Shown here in pieces: positions 1 through 8,600 of a stretch of DNA of 64,000 nt. Position 1 is the first letter of the stretch. Each line of letters starts with the position of its first letter. A program made the position numbers and the translations under genes. This DNA comes from Clostridiales bacterium. GTDB taxonomy: Bacteria > Bacillota > Clostridia > Christensenellales > Aristaeellaceae. Under the pieces are notes generated by a model. It did not search any database and was not told the origin of the DNA. It worked only from the letters and a program-made list of their open reading frames with translations. The DNA lies in assembly GCA_012728435.1 (NCBI GenBank), contig JAAYFC010000134.1, positions 1 to 64,000 of the forward strand, in the 5' to 3' direction.

Positions 1-2
1 CA

Positions 3-95
3 GTGTACCTGATGGAATACTCGGAAGACTGGTCAGTGACCAGAGGATACCTGAGTGAGGATTCGCTCAAATCACTGGATAAACAGGCAGCGTGA
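3..95 (+). CDS. C-terminal 30 codons of an unidentified gene cut by the window edge
   Basis: An open frame runs in from the left edge and stops at TGA 93-95. The visible peptide is acidic and contains a W-x3-R-x-Y-L pattern, vaguely like the last helix of some transposases, but that is only an impression. The next several hundred bases carry no convincing gene, as often seen beside mobile elements. The function is not known from what is visible. Confidence 0.35.
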   Translation: MYLMEYSEDWSVTRGYLSEDSLKSLDKQAA

Positions 96-663
96 CATGG
101 TAAACGGAGTCCAAAGTTGCGAACTTGATTTGACAGTACCGCTATCTATTCGTTAAATCACATTATGGAGTTTTCACTAAATATAAAAAGGGATTCTATC
201 CAGCCTCATCATTAGAACCAAATCTGCTAAAGAGTAAGCATTCAAAACAATCAAAGTCTAGAGCGGCAAAAATGAATAGCCTGTTCCTAAAAGCAACGAA
301 CAGCAGTATCAACACATCTAGTGATAAAAACCAAGCGTCTGATCAGCTCAGATGAATGTATAAAGATTCACCAGAATCAATTTAACGCGATTTTAAATAT
401 AGTTAATGAAGGAGAGTGCACATGAAGGCCTAAAAACGCTTGTCAAAAACTTAGCAGTTTTTGATTTGAATGAAATAATAAAACAGAAAAGATTTCATAT
501 TAACCGACACATAAAAATCTACATCAAAGACAATAGAACACACCATTTGCACATCCATCAAAACAACTTGAACAAGAGTGAGTGAAAAGACGTCTTGCTT
601 GTAAGCTGATACACATTCAGCGATTGTGTTCCGACTAAATCAAGCGTTTCATCCTCAGGTTAT
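96..663. other. Gene-poor AT-rich stretch
   Basis: No convincing gene lies here on either strand. The longest ATG frame noticed (406-585, plus, 59 codons) has no Shine-Dalgarno sequence and a basic, low-complexity peptide, so it is not called. The 11-mer CTATCTATTCG at 142-152 recurs at 674-684 and, inverted, at 701-711 inside the terminator hairpin. That hints at a duplicated or inserted segment. The region is clearly richer in A and T than the genes to its right and may be an old integration scar. Confidence 0.4.
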
Positions 664-712
664 AAAAAAACACCTATCTATTCGCAAAAGAAGGCTTTCG
701 CGAATAGATAGG
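664..712 (-). terminator. Intrinsic terminator downstream of rnhA
   Basis: A perfect 13-bp stem (673-685 with 700-712) encloses a 14-nt loop. Read on the minus strand it is followed by TG and seven T (664-670). It sits about 230 nt beyond the rnhA stop and fits the end of the ackA-rnhA transcript. Confidence 0.75.
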
Positions 713-944
713 CGATCTTTGGTGAGTTCATTCAGTAGCACTCATTGACTCACGACATGCATGAATCACTGATTCCGCGTCCTCTGTCTTCCCCCACTCG
801 CTATGGGTTACACACCATTTCATCTCAGGAACGATACCGTCAGGCCATATTATTGATATTGAAGCAGAATCTGCTTGATGATTCTTTCCCATCACTTGCT
901 GATAACATGAACATCATCCTGCATCTGGTGCGCAGAAGGCAACC
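713..944. other. Spacer between rnhA and its terminator
   Basis: This stretch follows the rnhA stop on the minus strand. A plus-strand frame (745-984, 79 codons) crosses it but runs into rnhA antisense, lacks a ribosome binding site and resembles nothing known, so it is not called. It is probably the 3' untranslated part of the ackA-rnhA transcript. Confidence 0.4.
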
Positions 945-1463
945 CTATTTGCTCTGGACTTTGTCCCCAGGAACTGGAGCCTGATCCTCCCCTGCTGCGT
1001 CTGGGTTCATCATCTTCTGGTAGGACTTGATGGCTTCCTTCGCCAGGTAATCACAGCGGTTGTTTTCCTCATGGTCGGCATGCCCAGGCACTTTTTCGTA
1101 GCGGACCTGATGTTTGCGCATGGTGAGCAGCAACAGCCGCCAAAGGTCCTGGTTCTCAACCGGCTTTTTATCTGAGGTTTTCCATCCGTTTTTTTGCCAG
1201 TTGTCCACCCATTTTTTGTTAAACGCGTCCACCACATAGCTGGAGTCTGAAAACACTGTCACCTGGCAGCCTTCCTTCAAAGCGCCCAAGCCGCTGATGA
1301 CCGCGAACAGCTCCATCCGGTTGTTTGTGGTTTGCGGCATGGACCCACTCAGTTCCTTTACATGGTTACCATACTTAAGGAGTGCTGCCCATCCTCCAGG
1401 CCCAGGATTTCCGGAACAAGCGCCATCTGTATAAAGCTCAATTTTTTTCAATTGATTCCCCAT
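945..1463 (-). CDS. rnhA: Ribonuclease HI
   Basis: The protein cleaves the RNA strand of RNA-DNA hybrids in the cytoplasm (primer and R-loop removal). The type 1 RNase H signature is complete: YTDGACSGNPGPGG near the N-terminus supplies the first catalytic Asp, NNRMEL the Glu, FSDS the second Asp and NNRCDYLA the last Asp. At about 172 residues it is slightly longer than E. coli RNase HI because of a polar tail rich in D, E and P. The start is taken as ATG 1463-1461, which overlaps the ackA stop as TGATG; an in-frame TTG sits one codon upstream. The overlap implies translational coupling to ackA. Confidence 0.95.
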   Translation of the reverse strand: MGNQLKKIELYTDGACSGNPGPGGWAALLKYGNHVKELSGSMPQTTNNRMELFAVISGLGALKEGCQVTVFSDSSYVVDAFNKKWVDNWQKNGWKTSDKKPVENQDLWRLLLLTMRKHQVRYEKVPGHADHEENNRCDYLAKEAIKSYQKMMNPDAAGEDQAPVPGDKVQSK

Positions 1464-2671
1464 CAAGCCTCAGGTTTCAACCCTTTGATGATGGCCAAGG
1501 TATCCCTGGCAATCACCAGCTCTTCATTGGTTGGGATAATCAGCACCTTCACCCTGCTGTCTTTAGCGGAGATATCACATTCCACACCACGCACACAGTT
1601 TTTATCCGGGTCAATGGCAGCGCCCATATAATCAAGTCCATCAATCACTTGTTCGCGCAATTCCGGTGAGTTTTCGCCGATGCCGCCGGTAAAGACGATT
1701 GCATCCGCGCCGCCCATGATGGCAGCATATGCGCCGACGTATTTTTTAATGCCATGGATCAGCATATCAATCGCCATTTGTGCCTGATGATTGCCTTTAG
1801 CGGCAGCGTCTTCCACATCGCGCATATCAGAAGAAATGCCGCTAATCCCCAGTAAACCGGACTGTTTGTTGAGCATTTGCAACATCTCATCAGGGTTTAA
1901 GCCGTCAGTATTCATGATAAACTGCAACACAGCGGGATCGACATTGCCACTGCGGGTGCCCATCAGCACACCTTCAAGAGGCGTTAAGCCCATGCTGGTA
2001 TCAACACATTTACCGCGTTCGACAGCACACATGGAGGAACCGTTGCCCAAATGACAGGTGATAATATTCAGTTCCTCAATGTTTTTGCCAAGAAACTCCG
2101 CTGCCCTTTTGCTGATGTAGCGGTGGCTGGTGCCATGAAAGCCATAACGGCGAATTTTATAATCTTTATAATATTTGTAAGGAACGCCGTACAAGAATGC
2201 CTTGGGCGGCATGGTTTGGTGGAAGGATGTATCAAAAGCGGCCACCATGGGGACAGCAGGCATCACCATCTGGCAGGCGCGAATCCCCATCAGGTTGGCG
2301 GGGTTATGTAAAGGGCCAAAGGGAATATTGGCTTCAATGGCTTCCAGGCATTCTTCGTCAATTCTGGTGGACTTGGTAAAATCAGCGCCGCCATGCAACA
2401 CACGGTGCCCTACTGCGTCGATCTCATCGATAGATGTAAGCGCGCCGTTTTCAGGGTCAGTTAATGCGTTGAGCATTTGTTTGCTGGCTTCAACATGGTC
2501 CTGCATGGGCATTTCTACCCTGTGCCGCTTCTCCCCTACAGTCTGCTTCAATCTGCTGCCAGAGATCCCAATCCGCTCAACCAAACCTTTTGCCAGCATT
2601 TCCTCATTGTCCATATCAAACAGCTGATACTTAAGTGAGGATGAGCCCGCGTTGACAACTAAAATCTTCAT
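1463..2671 (-). CDS. ackA: Acetate kinase
   Basis: This cytoplasmic enzyme interconverts acetyl phosphate plus ADP with acetate plus ATP, the energy-yielding last step of acetate fermentation. At 402 residues it has the family's usual length. It shows N7 in the VNAGSSSLKY motif, R90, D147, H179 in FHGTSHRY and R240 in GTRSGN, which match the catalytic set defined for the Methanosarcina enzyme with a one-residue offset. No pta gene (phosphotransacetylase) lies beside it here. A GGGAGG ribosome binding site stands 7 nt before the ATG, and a strong promoter lies upstream. It is first in a two-gene operon with rnhA. Confidence 0.97.
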   Translation of the reverse strand: MKILVVNAGSSSLKYQLFDMDNEEMLAKGLVERIGISGSRLKQTVGEKRHRVEMPMQDHVEASKQMLNALTDPENGALTSIDEIDAVGHRVLHGGADFTKSTRIDEECLEAIEANIPFGPLHNPANLMGIRACQMVMPAVPMVAAFDTSFHQTMPPKAFLYGVPYKYYKDYKIRRYGFHGTSHRYISKRAAEFLGKNIEELNIITCHLGNGSSMCAVERGKCVDTSMGLTPLEGVLMGTRSGNVDPAVLQFIMNTDGLNPDEMLQMLNKQSGLLGISGISSDMRDVEDAAAKGNHQAQMAIDMLIHGIKKYVGAYAAIMGGADAIVFTGGIGENSPELREQVIDGLDYMGAAIDPDKNCVRGVECDISAKDSRVKVLIIPTNEELVIARDTLAIIKGLKPEA

Positions 2672-2697
2672 ACAAAACCTCCCTGTTTACTGTAATC

Positions 2698-2726
2698 ATT
2701 ATACTGTATATTGACTGTTTTTTCAA
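2698..2726 (-). promoter_or_regulatory. Promoter of ackA-rnhA
   Basis: Read on the minus strand: TTGAAA (2726-2721), a 17-nt spacer and TATAAT (2703-2698), 27 nt before the ackA ATG. Confidence 0.8.
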
Positions 2727-2771
2727 AGAAACCATGCAATTTAACATTTAAAATTGTTTTGTGTACAAAAG

Positions 2772-2811
2772 AAAAAATGGACGCAGCGATAATCCAGCAG
2801 CATCCATTTTT
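2772..2811 (-). terminator. Terminator of the tRNA-Ser gene
   Basis: A hairpin begins just past the tRNA 3' end. The minus strand carries an ATGGATGCTGC arm and a matching GC-rich return arm (one mismatch, one G-T pair), flanked by A and T tracts. The last minus-strand tract is six T (2777-2772). Confidence 0.75.
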
Positions 2812-2813
2812 CC

Positions 2814-2904
2814 TGGCGGAGAGTTAGGGATTTGAACCCTAGATACGCTATCAACGTATACACGATTTCCAGTCGTGCGCCTTCGACCACTCAGCCAACT
2901 CTCC
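2814..2904 (-). tRNA. tRNA-Ser, anticodon GGA
   Basis: A class II tRNA of 88 nt plus encoded CCA. The acceptor stem GGAGAGT pairs with ACTCTCC, followed by discriminator G. The anticodon stem CACGA/TCGTG holds loop CTGGAAA with anticodon GGA, which reads UCC and UCU. The long variable arm (ATACG pairing CGTAT) is typical of serine tRNAs, and the T-arm has GGTTCAAATCC. It has its own promoter and terminator and stands alone. Confidence 0.97.
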
Positions 2905-2921
2905 TCAAAGGGCCGATTCGC

Positions 2922-2950
2922 AATATACCATATAAACGTATGTACGTCAA
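2922..2950 (-). promoter_or_regulatory. Promoter of tRNA-Ser
   Basis: Minus strand: TTGACG (2950-2945), 17-nt spacer, TATATT (2927-2922), ending 18 nt before the first base of the tRNA. Confidence 0.8.
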
Positions 2951-2957
2951 CGCAAAC

Positions 2958-2986
2958 TTGACAGTTTTTCACGCTTACATCATAAT
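2958..2986 (+). promoter_or_regulatory. Promoter of der-plsY
   Basis: TTGACA (2958-2963), 17-nt spacer, CATAAT (2981-2986). It is back to back with the tRNA promoter; the two -35 boxes are 7 nt apart. Confidence 0.75.
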
Positions 2987-3072
2987 CAAATCGTTTGCGA
3001 TATGCTGTGTTCGCTTACATTGACTGAAGAACAAATGCCTAAAACCGGCGTTTTTACACTGAAGGAGACACC

Positions 3073-4410
3073 ATGAAACCCCTTGTAGCAATTATCGGCC
3101 GACCCAATGTTGGCAAATCCACTTTTTTTAATGTTATCGCAGGTCAGCGTATCGCGATTGTGGAGGATATTCCAGGTGTGACCCGTGACCGTATTTATGC
3201 GGATACCCTCTGGAACGGCCGTGAGTTTACCTTGATTGACACAGGCGGTATTGACACCGAATCCGATGACGTTCTCCTGTCGCAAATGCGCTATCAGGCA
3301 CAAATCGCCATTGAAACGGCTGATGTGGTCTGCTTTTTCACGGATACCCGTCAGGGCATCACCCATCAGGATCAGGACATCGCGGATATTCTGCGCCGCT
3401 CAAACAAGCCAGTTTTGTTGGTGATGAATAAACTGGATTATGCGGGCCTCAACGATGCCATTTATGAAGGTTATTCACTTGGCTTAGGCGAGCCAATTGG
3501 CATTTCCAGCACCAATATGCTTGGCTTAGGTGACCTGCTGGATGAAATTGTCAATATGTTGCCCCAGGAAAAGGAAAGCGATATACCGGAAGGCGGCATC
3601 ATCAACCTGGCGATTGTCGGCCGTCCCAATGTTGGGAAAAGCAGTTTGACAAACAAATTATTGGGCGAAGAGCGTGTGATGGTGTCTGATATCCCCGGCA
3701 CTACGAGGGACGCGATTGATACGCGCTTTGTGCATCCAAATGATGGAAGCGTGTATAATATTATTGATACAGCCGGTATCAGGCGTAAGCGCAGCATTGA
3801 GGATCAAAGCCTGGAACGTTACAGCGTGCTGCGCAGCATCGCAGCCATCCGGCGATGCGATGTGGCCATTTTAATGATTGACGCGAACGATGGCGTGACT
3901 GAGCAAGACATGCGCATCGCAGGATTGATTCGAGATGAGGGCAAGGCAGCCATCATCACTGTAAACAAGTGGGACATGCTGGAGAAGGAAACAGGCACCT
4001 TGGAGTCCTACCAAATGGAGGTGCTTGATAGACTCAAGTTTATCAGCTATGCGCCAGTCCTGTTTATCTCCGCACTGACTGGGCAGCGAGTGCAGCAAAT
4101 CTGGGACATGGTGAACTTGGTGTACGCTGAGGCCGGCAAGCGCATCCCAACGGGTATTCTAAATGAATTGATCGGCGAGGCGCAGATGGCACTGCAGGCA
4201 CCGATGGAGGGCGGGCGGCGCTTAAAGATTTTCTATGCGACACAACAAAGCACCTTCCCCCCCACCTTTATCCTTTTCGTGAATGACCCAACCTTGATGC
4301 ATTTTTCCTACGAACGGTATCTGCACAACCAGATCCGCAAATCGTTTCAATTTACGGGCACACCACTTCGCATTTTCCTGCGTGAGCGCGGTCGGGAGGA
4401 TGGCATATGA
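3073..4410 (+). CDS. der: Ribosome biogenesis GTPase Der (EngA)
   Basis: An essential GTPase that assists maturation of the 50S ribosomal subunit. It has the family hallmark of two tandem GTPase domains. Domain 1 has GRPNVGKS at residues 9-16, DTGGID and NKLD. Domain 2 has GRPNVGKSS from residue 183, DTAGIRRK and NKWD. A C-terminal KH-like domain of about 85 residues follows. The length of 445 residues is normal. AAGGAGA stands a few bases before the ATG. The stop overlaps the plsY start, so the two are translationally coupled; der next to plsY is a common Gram-positive arrangement. Confidence 0.97.
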   Translation: MKPLVAIIGRPNVGKSTFFNVIAGQRIAIVEDIPGVTRDRIYADTLWNGREFTLIDTGGIDTESDDVLLSQMRYQAQIAIETADVVCFFTDTRQGITHQDQDIADILRRSNKPVLLVMNKLDYAGLNDAIYEGYSLGLGEPIGISSTNMLGLGDLLDEIVNMLPQEKESDIPEGGIINLAIVGRPNVGKSSLTNKLLGEERVMVSDIPGTTRDAIDTRFVHPNDGSVYNIIDTAGIRRKRSIEDQSLERYSVLRSIAAIRRCDVAILMIDANDGVTEQDMRIAGLIRDEGKAAIITVNKWDMLEKETGTLESYQMEVLDRLKFISYAPVLFISALTGQRVQQIWDMVNLVYAEAGKRIPTGILNELIGEAQMALQAPMEGGRRLKIFYATQQSTFPPTFILFVNDPTLMHFSYERYLHNQIRKSFQFTGTPLRIFLRERGREDGI

Positions 4411-5009
4411 GTATTTCCCAATACCTGGTAATTGCCTTGTTTGCCTATTTGATTGGCAGCATCTCTTCGGGCATCATTATCTCTTCATTCAAAGGCCGTG
4501 ACGTGCGCAATGAGGGCAGCAAAAGCGCAGGCGCAACCAACGTGACCCGTGTGTTAGGATTATCCTATGGCATGCTGACTTTCCTGGGGGATTTTGTGAA
4601 AGCAGGCCTTGCCTTATTAATCGGCTGGTTGTTTGTGAAAACACCAGGCGCCATGGTTGCCAGCGTGTTTTGCGTCATCGGACACAATTGGCCAGTTTAC
4701 TATCATTTCAAAGGTGGTAAAGGTATCGTTTGCTCTGTTGCGGTGGTAATCCTTTTATGCCCGCCAGAAGGACTCATTGCCGGTGCCGCCGCCCTGTTGA
4801 TTATCTGGCTGACCCGGTTTGTCTCCCTTGGCAGCTTGCTGTTTCTTGTTGTCAGCACGATGACCCTGTTTATTTTTAGAGGCCCCTATCCCTATGGTTG
4901 GTGGGCTGTCATTTTGCTGATCATGGGTGTTTTCCAACACCGCAGCAACATCGCACGCTTGATGAACGGAACAGAAAACAAATTCAGCCCAAAGCGCAAC
5001 ACGCCTTGA
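4407..5009 (+). CDS. plsY: Glycerol-3-phosphate acyltransferase PlsY
   Basis: An integral membrane enzyme that transfers the acyl group of acyl phosphate to glycerol-3-phosphate, the first step of phospholipid synthesis in most Gram-positive bacteria. At 200 residues with about five hydrophobic segments it has the usual size. The conserved loops are present: GSKSAGATNVTR near residue 37 and HNWPVYYHFKGGKG near residue 92. The ATG lies within the last codons of der, with GGGAGGA about 8 nt upstream inside der. It ends 21 nt short of the convergent pgmB stop. Confidence 0.95.
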   Translation: MSISQYLVIALFAYLIGSISSGIIISSFKGRDVRNEGSKSAGATNVTRVLGLSYGMLTFLGDFVKAGLALLIGWLFVKTPGAMVASVFCVIGHNWPVYYHFKGGKGIVCSVAVVILLCPPEGLIAGAAALLIIWLTRFVSLGSLLFLVVSTMTLFIFRGPYPYGWWAVILLIMGVFQHRSNIARLMNGTENKFSPKRNTP

Positions 5010-5030
5010 GCTGAGGGTAAAATTAGAAGT

Positions 5031-5681
5031 TTATGCCTGAGTTCGTATCCATGCCATCAGGTCGATATCTGTTAGCGCATCTGCCCGCAGGTGCGCTTTT
5101 TGATTGTAGGAAGCCGCGCCGACAGCCAAGACCTTCATCCCGGCGTTAAGGCCCGATTCTACTCCAGCGTCTGCGTCTTCCACTACCAAGCAGTTCGCCG
5201 GCGGAATGCGCAACAGTTCCGCTGCCAGTAAAAACACATCCGGTGCTGGTTTGCTGTGTTTAATCTGGTTGCCATCGGCGACAGCGTCAAACAAATCTGC
5301 GATGCCAACTTGCCGCAAGATGGTCGGCGCATTCTTGCTGGAAGAGCCGATTGCGATTTTAATGCCCTGCTTGCGCAGCGCATTCACTGTTTCCAGCGCG
5401 CCGGGCAAAAGCGCGGAAGGAGTTAAATGCTGGATAAGCGCGACATAGTAACTGTTTTTTCGTGCAGCCAGCGCATTTTTTTCATCTTCAGTGTAGGATT
5501 TATTTGCGCGTTCCAGGATGATTTCCAAACTCTCCATCCGGCTGACACCGCGCAAGCGCTGGTTGATCTGCCTGTTAAAACAGATGCCTTCCTCGTCCGC
5601 CATCCGCTTCCAGGCCTCATAATGGCTGTCATCCGTGGTGACTAACACACCATCTAAATCAAATATCACTGCCTGTATCAT
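5031..5681 (-). CDS. pgmB: HAD-family beta-phosphoglucomutase
   Basis: Likely converts beta-glucose 1-phosphate to glucose 6-phosphate in maltose, trehalose or related disaccharide use. The HAD nucleophile motif DLDGVL starts at residue 8. The cap-domain motif GVSRMESLE is characteristic of beta-phosphoglucomutases. GSSS is motif II, KPAPDVF holds the lysine of motif III and VVEDADAGV is motif IV. The length of 216 residues fits. It starts 9 nt after polC with an AGGAGG site, so it is last in the frr-polC operon, an unexpected partner. Another sugar-phosphate phosphatase of the same family is possible; the GVSR motif argues against that. Confidence 0.85.
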   Translation of the reverse strand: MIQAVIFDLDGVLVTTDDSHYEAWKRMADEEGICFNRQINQRLRGVSRMESLEIILERANKSYTEDEKNALAARKNSYYVALIQHLTPSALLPGALETVNALRKQGIKIAIGSSSKNAPTILRQVGIADLFDAVADGNQIKHSKPAPDVFLLAAELLRIPPANCLVVEDADAGVESGLNAGMKVLAVGAASYNQKAHLRADALTDIDLMAWIRTQA

Positions 5682-5690
5682 TCGGTCCTC

Positions 5691-8600
5691 CTACCCCATC
5701 AGCGAGAAAAAATCCACCTGATTGGTGTCACTCAAGCCGCTTATAGCACCGCATTCACGGAGCAACTCGATGTTTGATGCGCTTAGTTTTGCTTTGTTTT
5801 TCAAGTCTTCAATTGAAATGTACCCGTCTTCTCTGGTTTGCATAATACCCTGTGCAGCTGCTTCTCCAAAACCGGACAAAGAAGTAAACGGGCAGCGAAG
5901 CGCACCGTCCTCAATCAAAAATTGAGTAGCATCGCTTTTGTACAAATCCACCGGGAGGAAGTGATATCCACGCAAACCCATCTCGTGAATAAGCTCCAGA
6001 ACTGTAATCTCGTTCTCGTTTTTGTCAGTGCGTTCACGCTGTGGCATATCGTACAGGATTTGCAAATCACGCCTGATTATCTCAACCGGTTTTATCATGG
6101 TGAGCGCATTAAAGCCCTTTCCACGGATGGAAAAATAGGCCGCGTAATACACCAGTGGATGATAGATTTTGAACCAACCCACCCGCAGTGCCATGGTCAC
6201 ATAAGCGACGGCATGCCCCTTTGGAAACATGTAGGCAATCTTCTTACAGCTCTTAATGTACCAGTCCGGCACATCATGGCTGCGCATCGCCATTTCCATC
6301 TGCGGACTTAAGCCCCTGCCCTTGCGCACGCTCTCCATGATGTCAAAGGCCATCTTGCTATCAAGCCCCTTGTCCATCAACTCAATCATGATGTCATCAC
6401 GCGTACAGATACACTCCGACAGGGTTGCGACGTTTTCCAGCACCAAGTCCCTTGCGTTGCCTGCCCATACTTCTGTCCCATGTGACAAGCCAGAGATGCG
6501 GACGAGATCCGCCATTGAATCAGGCTGGGTATCCTCAAGAATTCCGCGCACAAACGGTGTGCCAAACTCTGGAATGCCCAGCGTGCCTGTACTCCACCCC
6601 AGGCTTTCGGCTGACAATCCCAAGGCTTCCGGTGTGCGAAAAATGGACAACACCTTTTTATCATCCAGAGGAATCTGTGTATGGTGAATACCGGATAGTT
6701 CCTCCATCCGCTTTATCATCGTCGGGTCATCATGGCCCAACACGTCCACCTTTACCAGTACGTCGTGCATAGAGCTGAAGTCATAGTGGGTGGTGATGGT
6801 GTCCTTTTCCTGGTCGTTCGCAGGCCGCTGAATGGCGGTGAACTGATTAATCTCATACTCCTTGGGAAGAATCACCATGCCGCCTGGATGCTGGCCTGTG
6901 GTCCGTTTAACACCGATGCAGCCGTACGCCAAGCGGGTTTTTTCGGCGTGCGACAAAAACAACTCGCGTTCTTCAACATATTTTAGAACGTATCCAAAAG
7001 CTGTTTTCTCCTGTAAGGTTCCGATGGTGCCGGCGCGGAACACATAGCCCTTGCCAAACAGAGCTTCAACATGGGTATGCGCAGTGGCTTGATATTCACT
7101 GCAAAAGTTCAAATCAATATCCGGCACCTTGTCACCCTTGAAGCCAAGGAAGACTTCAAAGGGGATGTCAAAGCCGTCTTTTATCATCGTTTGCCCACAG
7201 GATGGGCAAGCTTTATCCGGCAGATCTAAACCAGTCTTCCCCGCGCCATCCACATCAAACTCTGATACATGGCAAGCTTCGCAGCGGTAATGCGGCGGCA
7301 GCGGGTTGACTTCAGTGATGCCGCACATGGTCGCCACGAAGGAGGAACCGACCGAACCCCTGCTGCCCACCATATAGCCGTCATCCTGGGACTGCTTAAC
7401 CAGCTTTTTTGCGATGCTGTACAGTGTAGAATAGCCATAGCCGATGATGGCCGCAAGCTCTTTGTCAAGCCTTGCCCGTACCAATTCCGGCAAAGGGTTG
7501 CCATACCAGGCGCGCGCTTTCTGCTCACAAATCTGCCTGATTTCGTCCGCGGCCTCTTCCCATATGGGTAAGAAGGTGGTTTGGTTTTCCGGATGCGGCG
7601 GATAAATTGATATATCCCCAATCTTCGCCGCAATCTTGGCAGGGTTCTCAATCACGATTTCACGCGCCTTGTCATCTCCCAACCAAGAGAACTCCTCTAG
7701 CATTTCATCCGTTGTCCGAAAATAGAGGGGCGGCTGATCTTCACAACCCTCCTTTTCCAAAGGAAGGCTGTTTTTGATGATGGTGCGGAAGATGGCGTCC
7801 TCCGGGCTCTTAAAGTGAACGTCCCCGGTTGCGACGACAGGCTTGCCTGTCTTCTCACCCAGCTCGATCATCTTTTTATTCATGGCACGCAAAGCGTCCC
7901 GGCTGGTTATTTTGCCCAGCCTGACCAGCGGCTCATAATTGCTCTCGGGCTGAACCTCAATAAAATCATAAAATTCCGCGATTTTCGCTAACTCATCCAT
8001 CGTTTTGTTGTTTAATACCGCCTGATAAAGCTCTCCTTCAATACAGGAACTGCCAAAGAGAAGGCCTTCGCGGTACTTAACTAATTTGTCCTTGGGGATA
8101 AGCGGCACCCTGAAAAAGTGCTTCATATGGGACAGCGAAACCATTCGGTTGATATTGGTCATGCCTTGTTGGGAGGAAACCAAAATGGTGATGTGATGCT
8201 GGCTGTTGCGGTTATACCCTGTGATCAGGCTGTTGATATCCTGGAGTGTGTTGGCGCCCTGGGCTTTGGCTTCCTCCAGCATGATGCTAAGGCACTGCGC
8301 GGTAGCTGTCGCGTCATGCACCGCACGGTGAGCGTTTTTAAGCACGACGCCCAGGTTCTTGCACAAGCTGGCCAGATTATAGCGCTTCATATCCGGATAC
8401 AGCTTTTGTGCGAAAGCCAGGGTATCAATCTGCGGTAAATCAAAGGAAGTATCAAGGCGTTTTAATTCAGCGGTCAGGAAGGCCATGTCAAAGCCAGCAT
8501 TGTGCGCAGCCAGAGGGCATTCGCCAATAAAGTCCATCAGCTGCGGCAATGCCTGTGCGGCCTTGGGCTGCCCTTTTAGCATATAATCCTGAATCTTGGT

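Noticed and set aside
406..585. Plus-strand open frame of 59 codons
   Set aside because: No ribosome binding site or promoter, and a low-complexity basic peptide in an AT-rich spacer.
745..984. Plus-strand open frame of 79 codons
   Set aside because: It overlaps the end of rnhA on the opposite strand, has no ribosome binding site and matches no family known to me.
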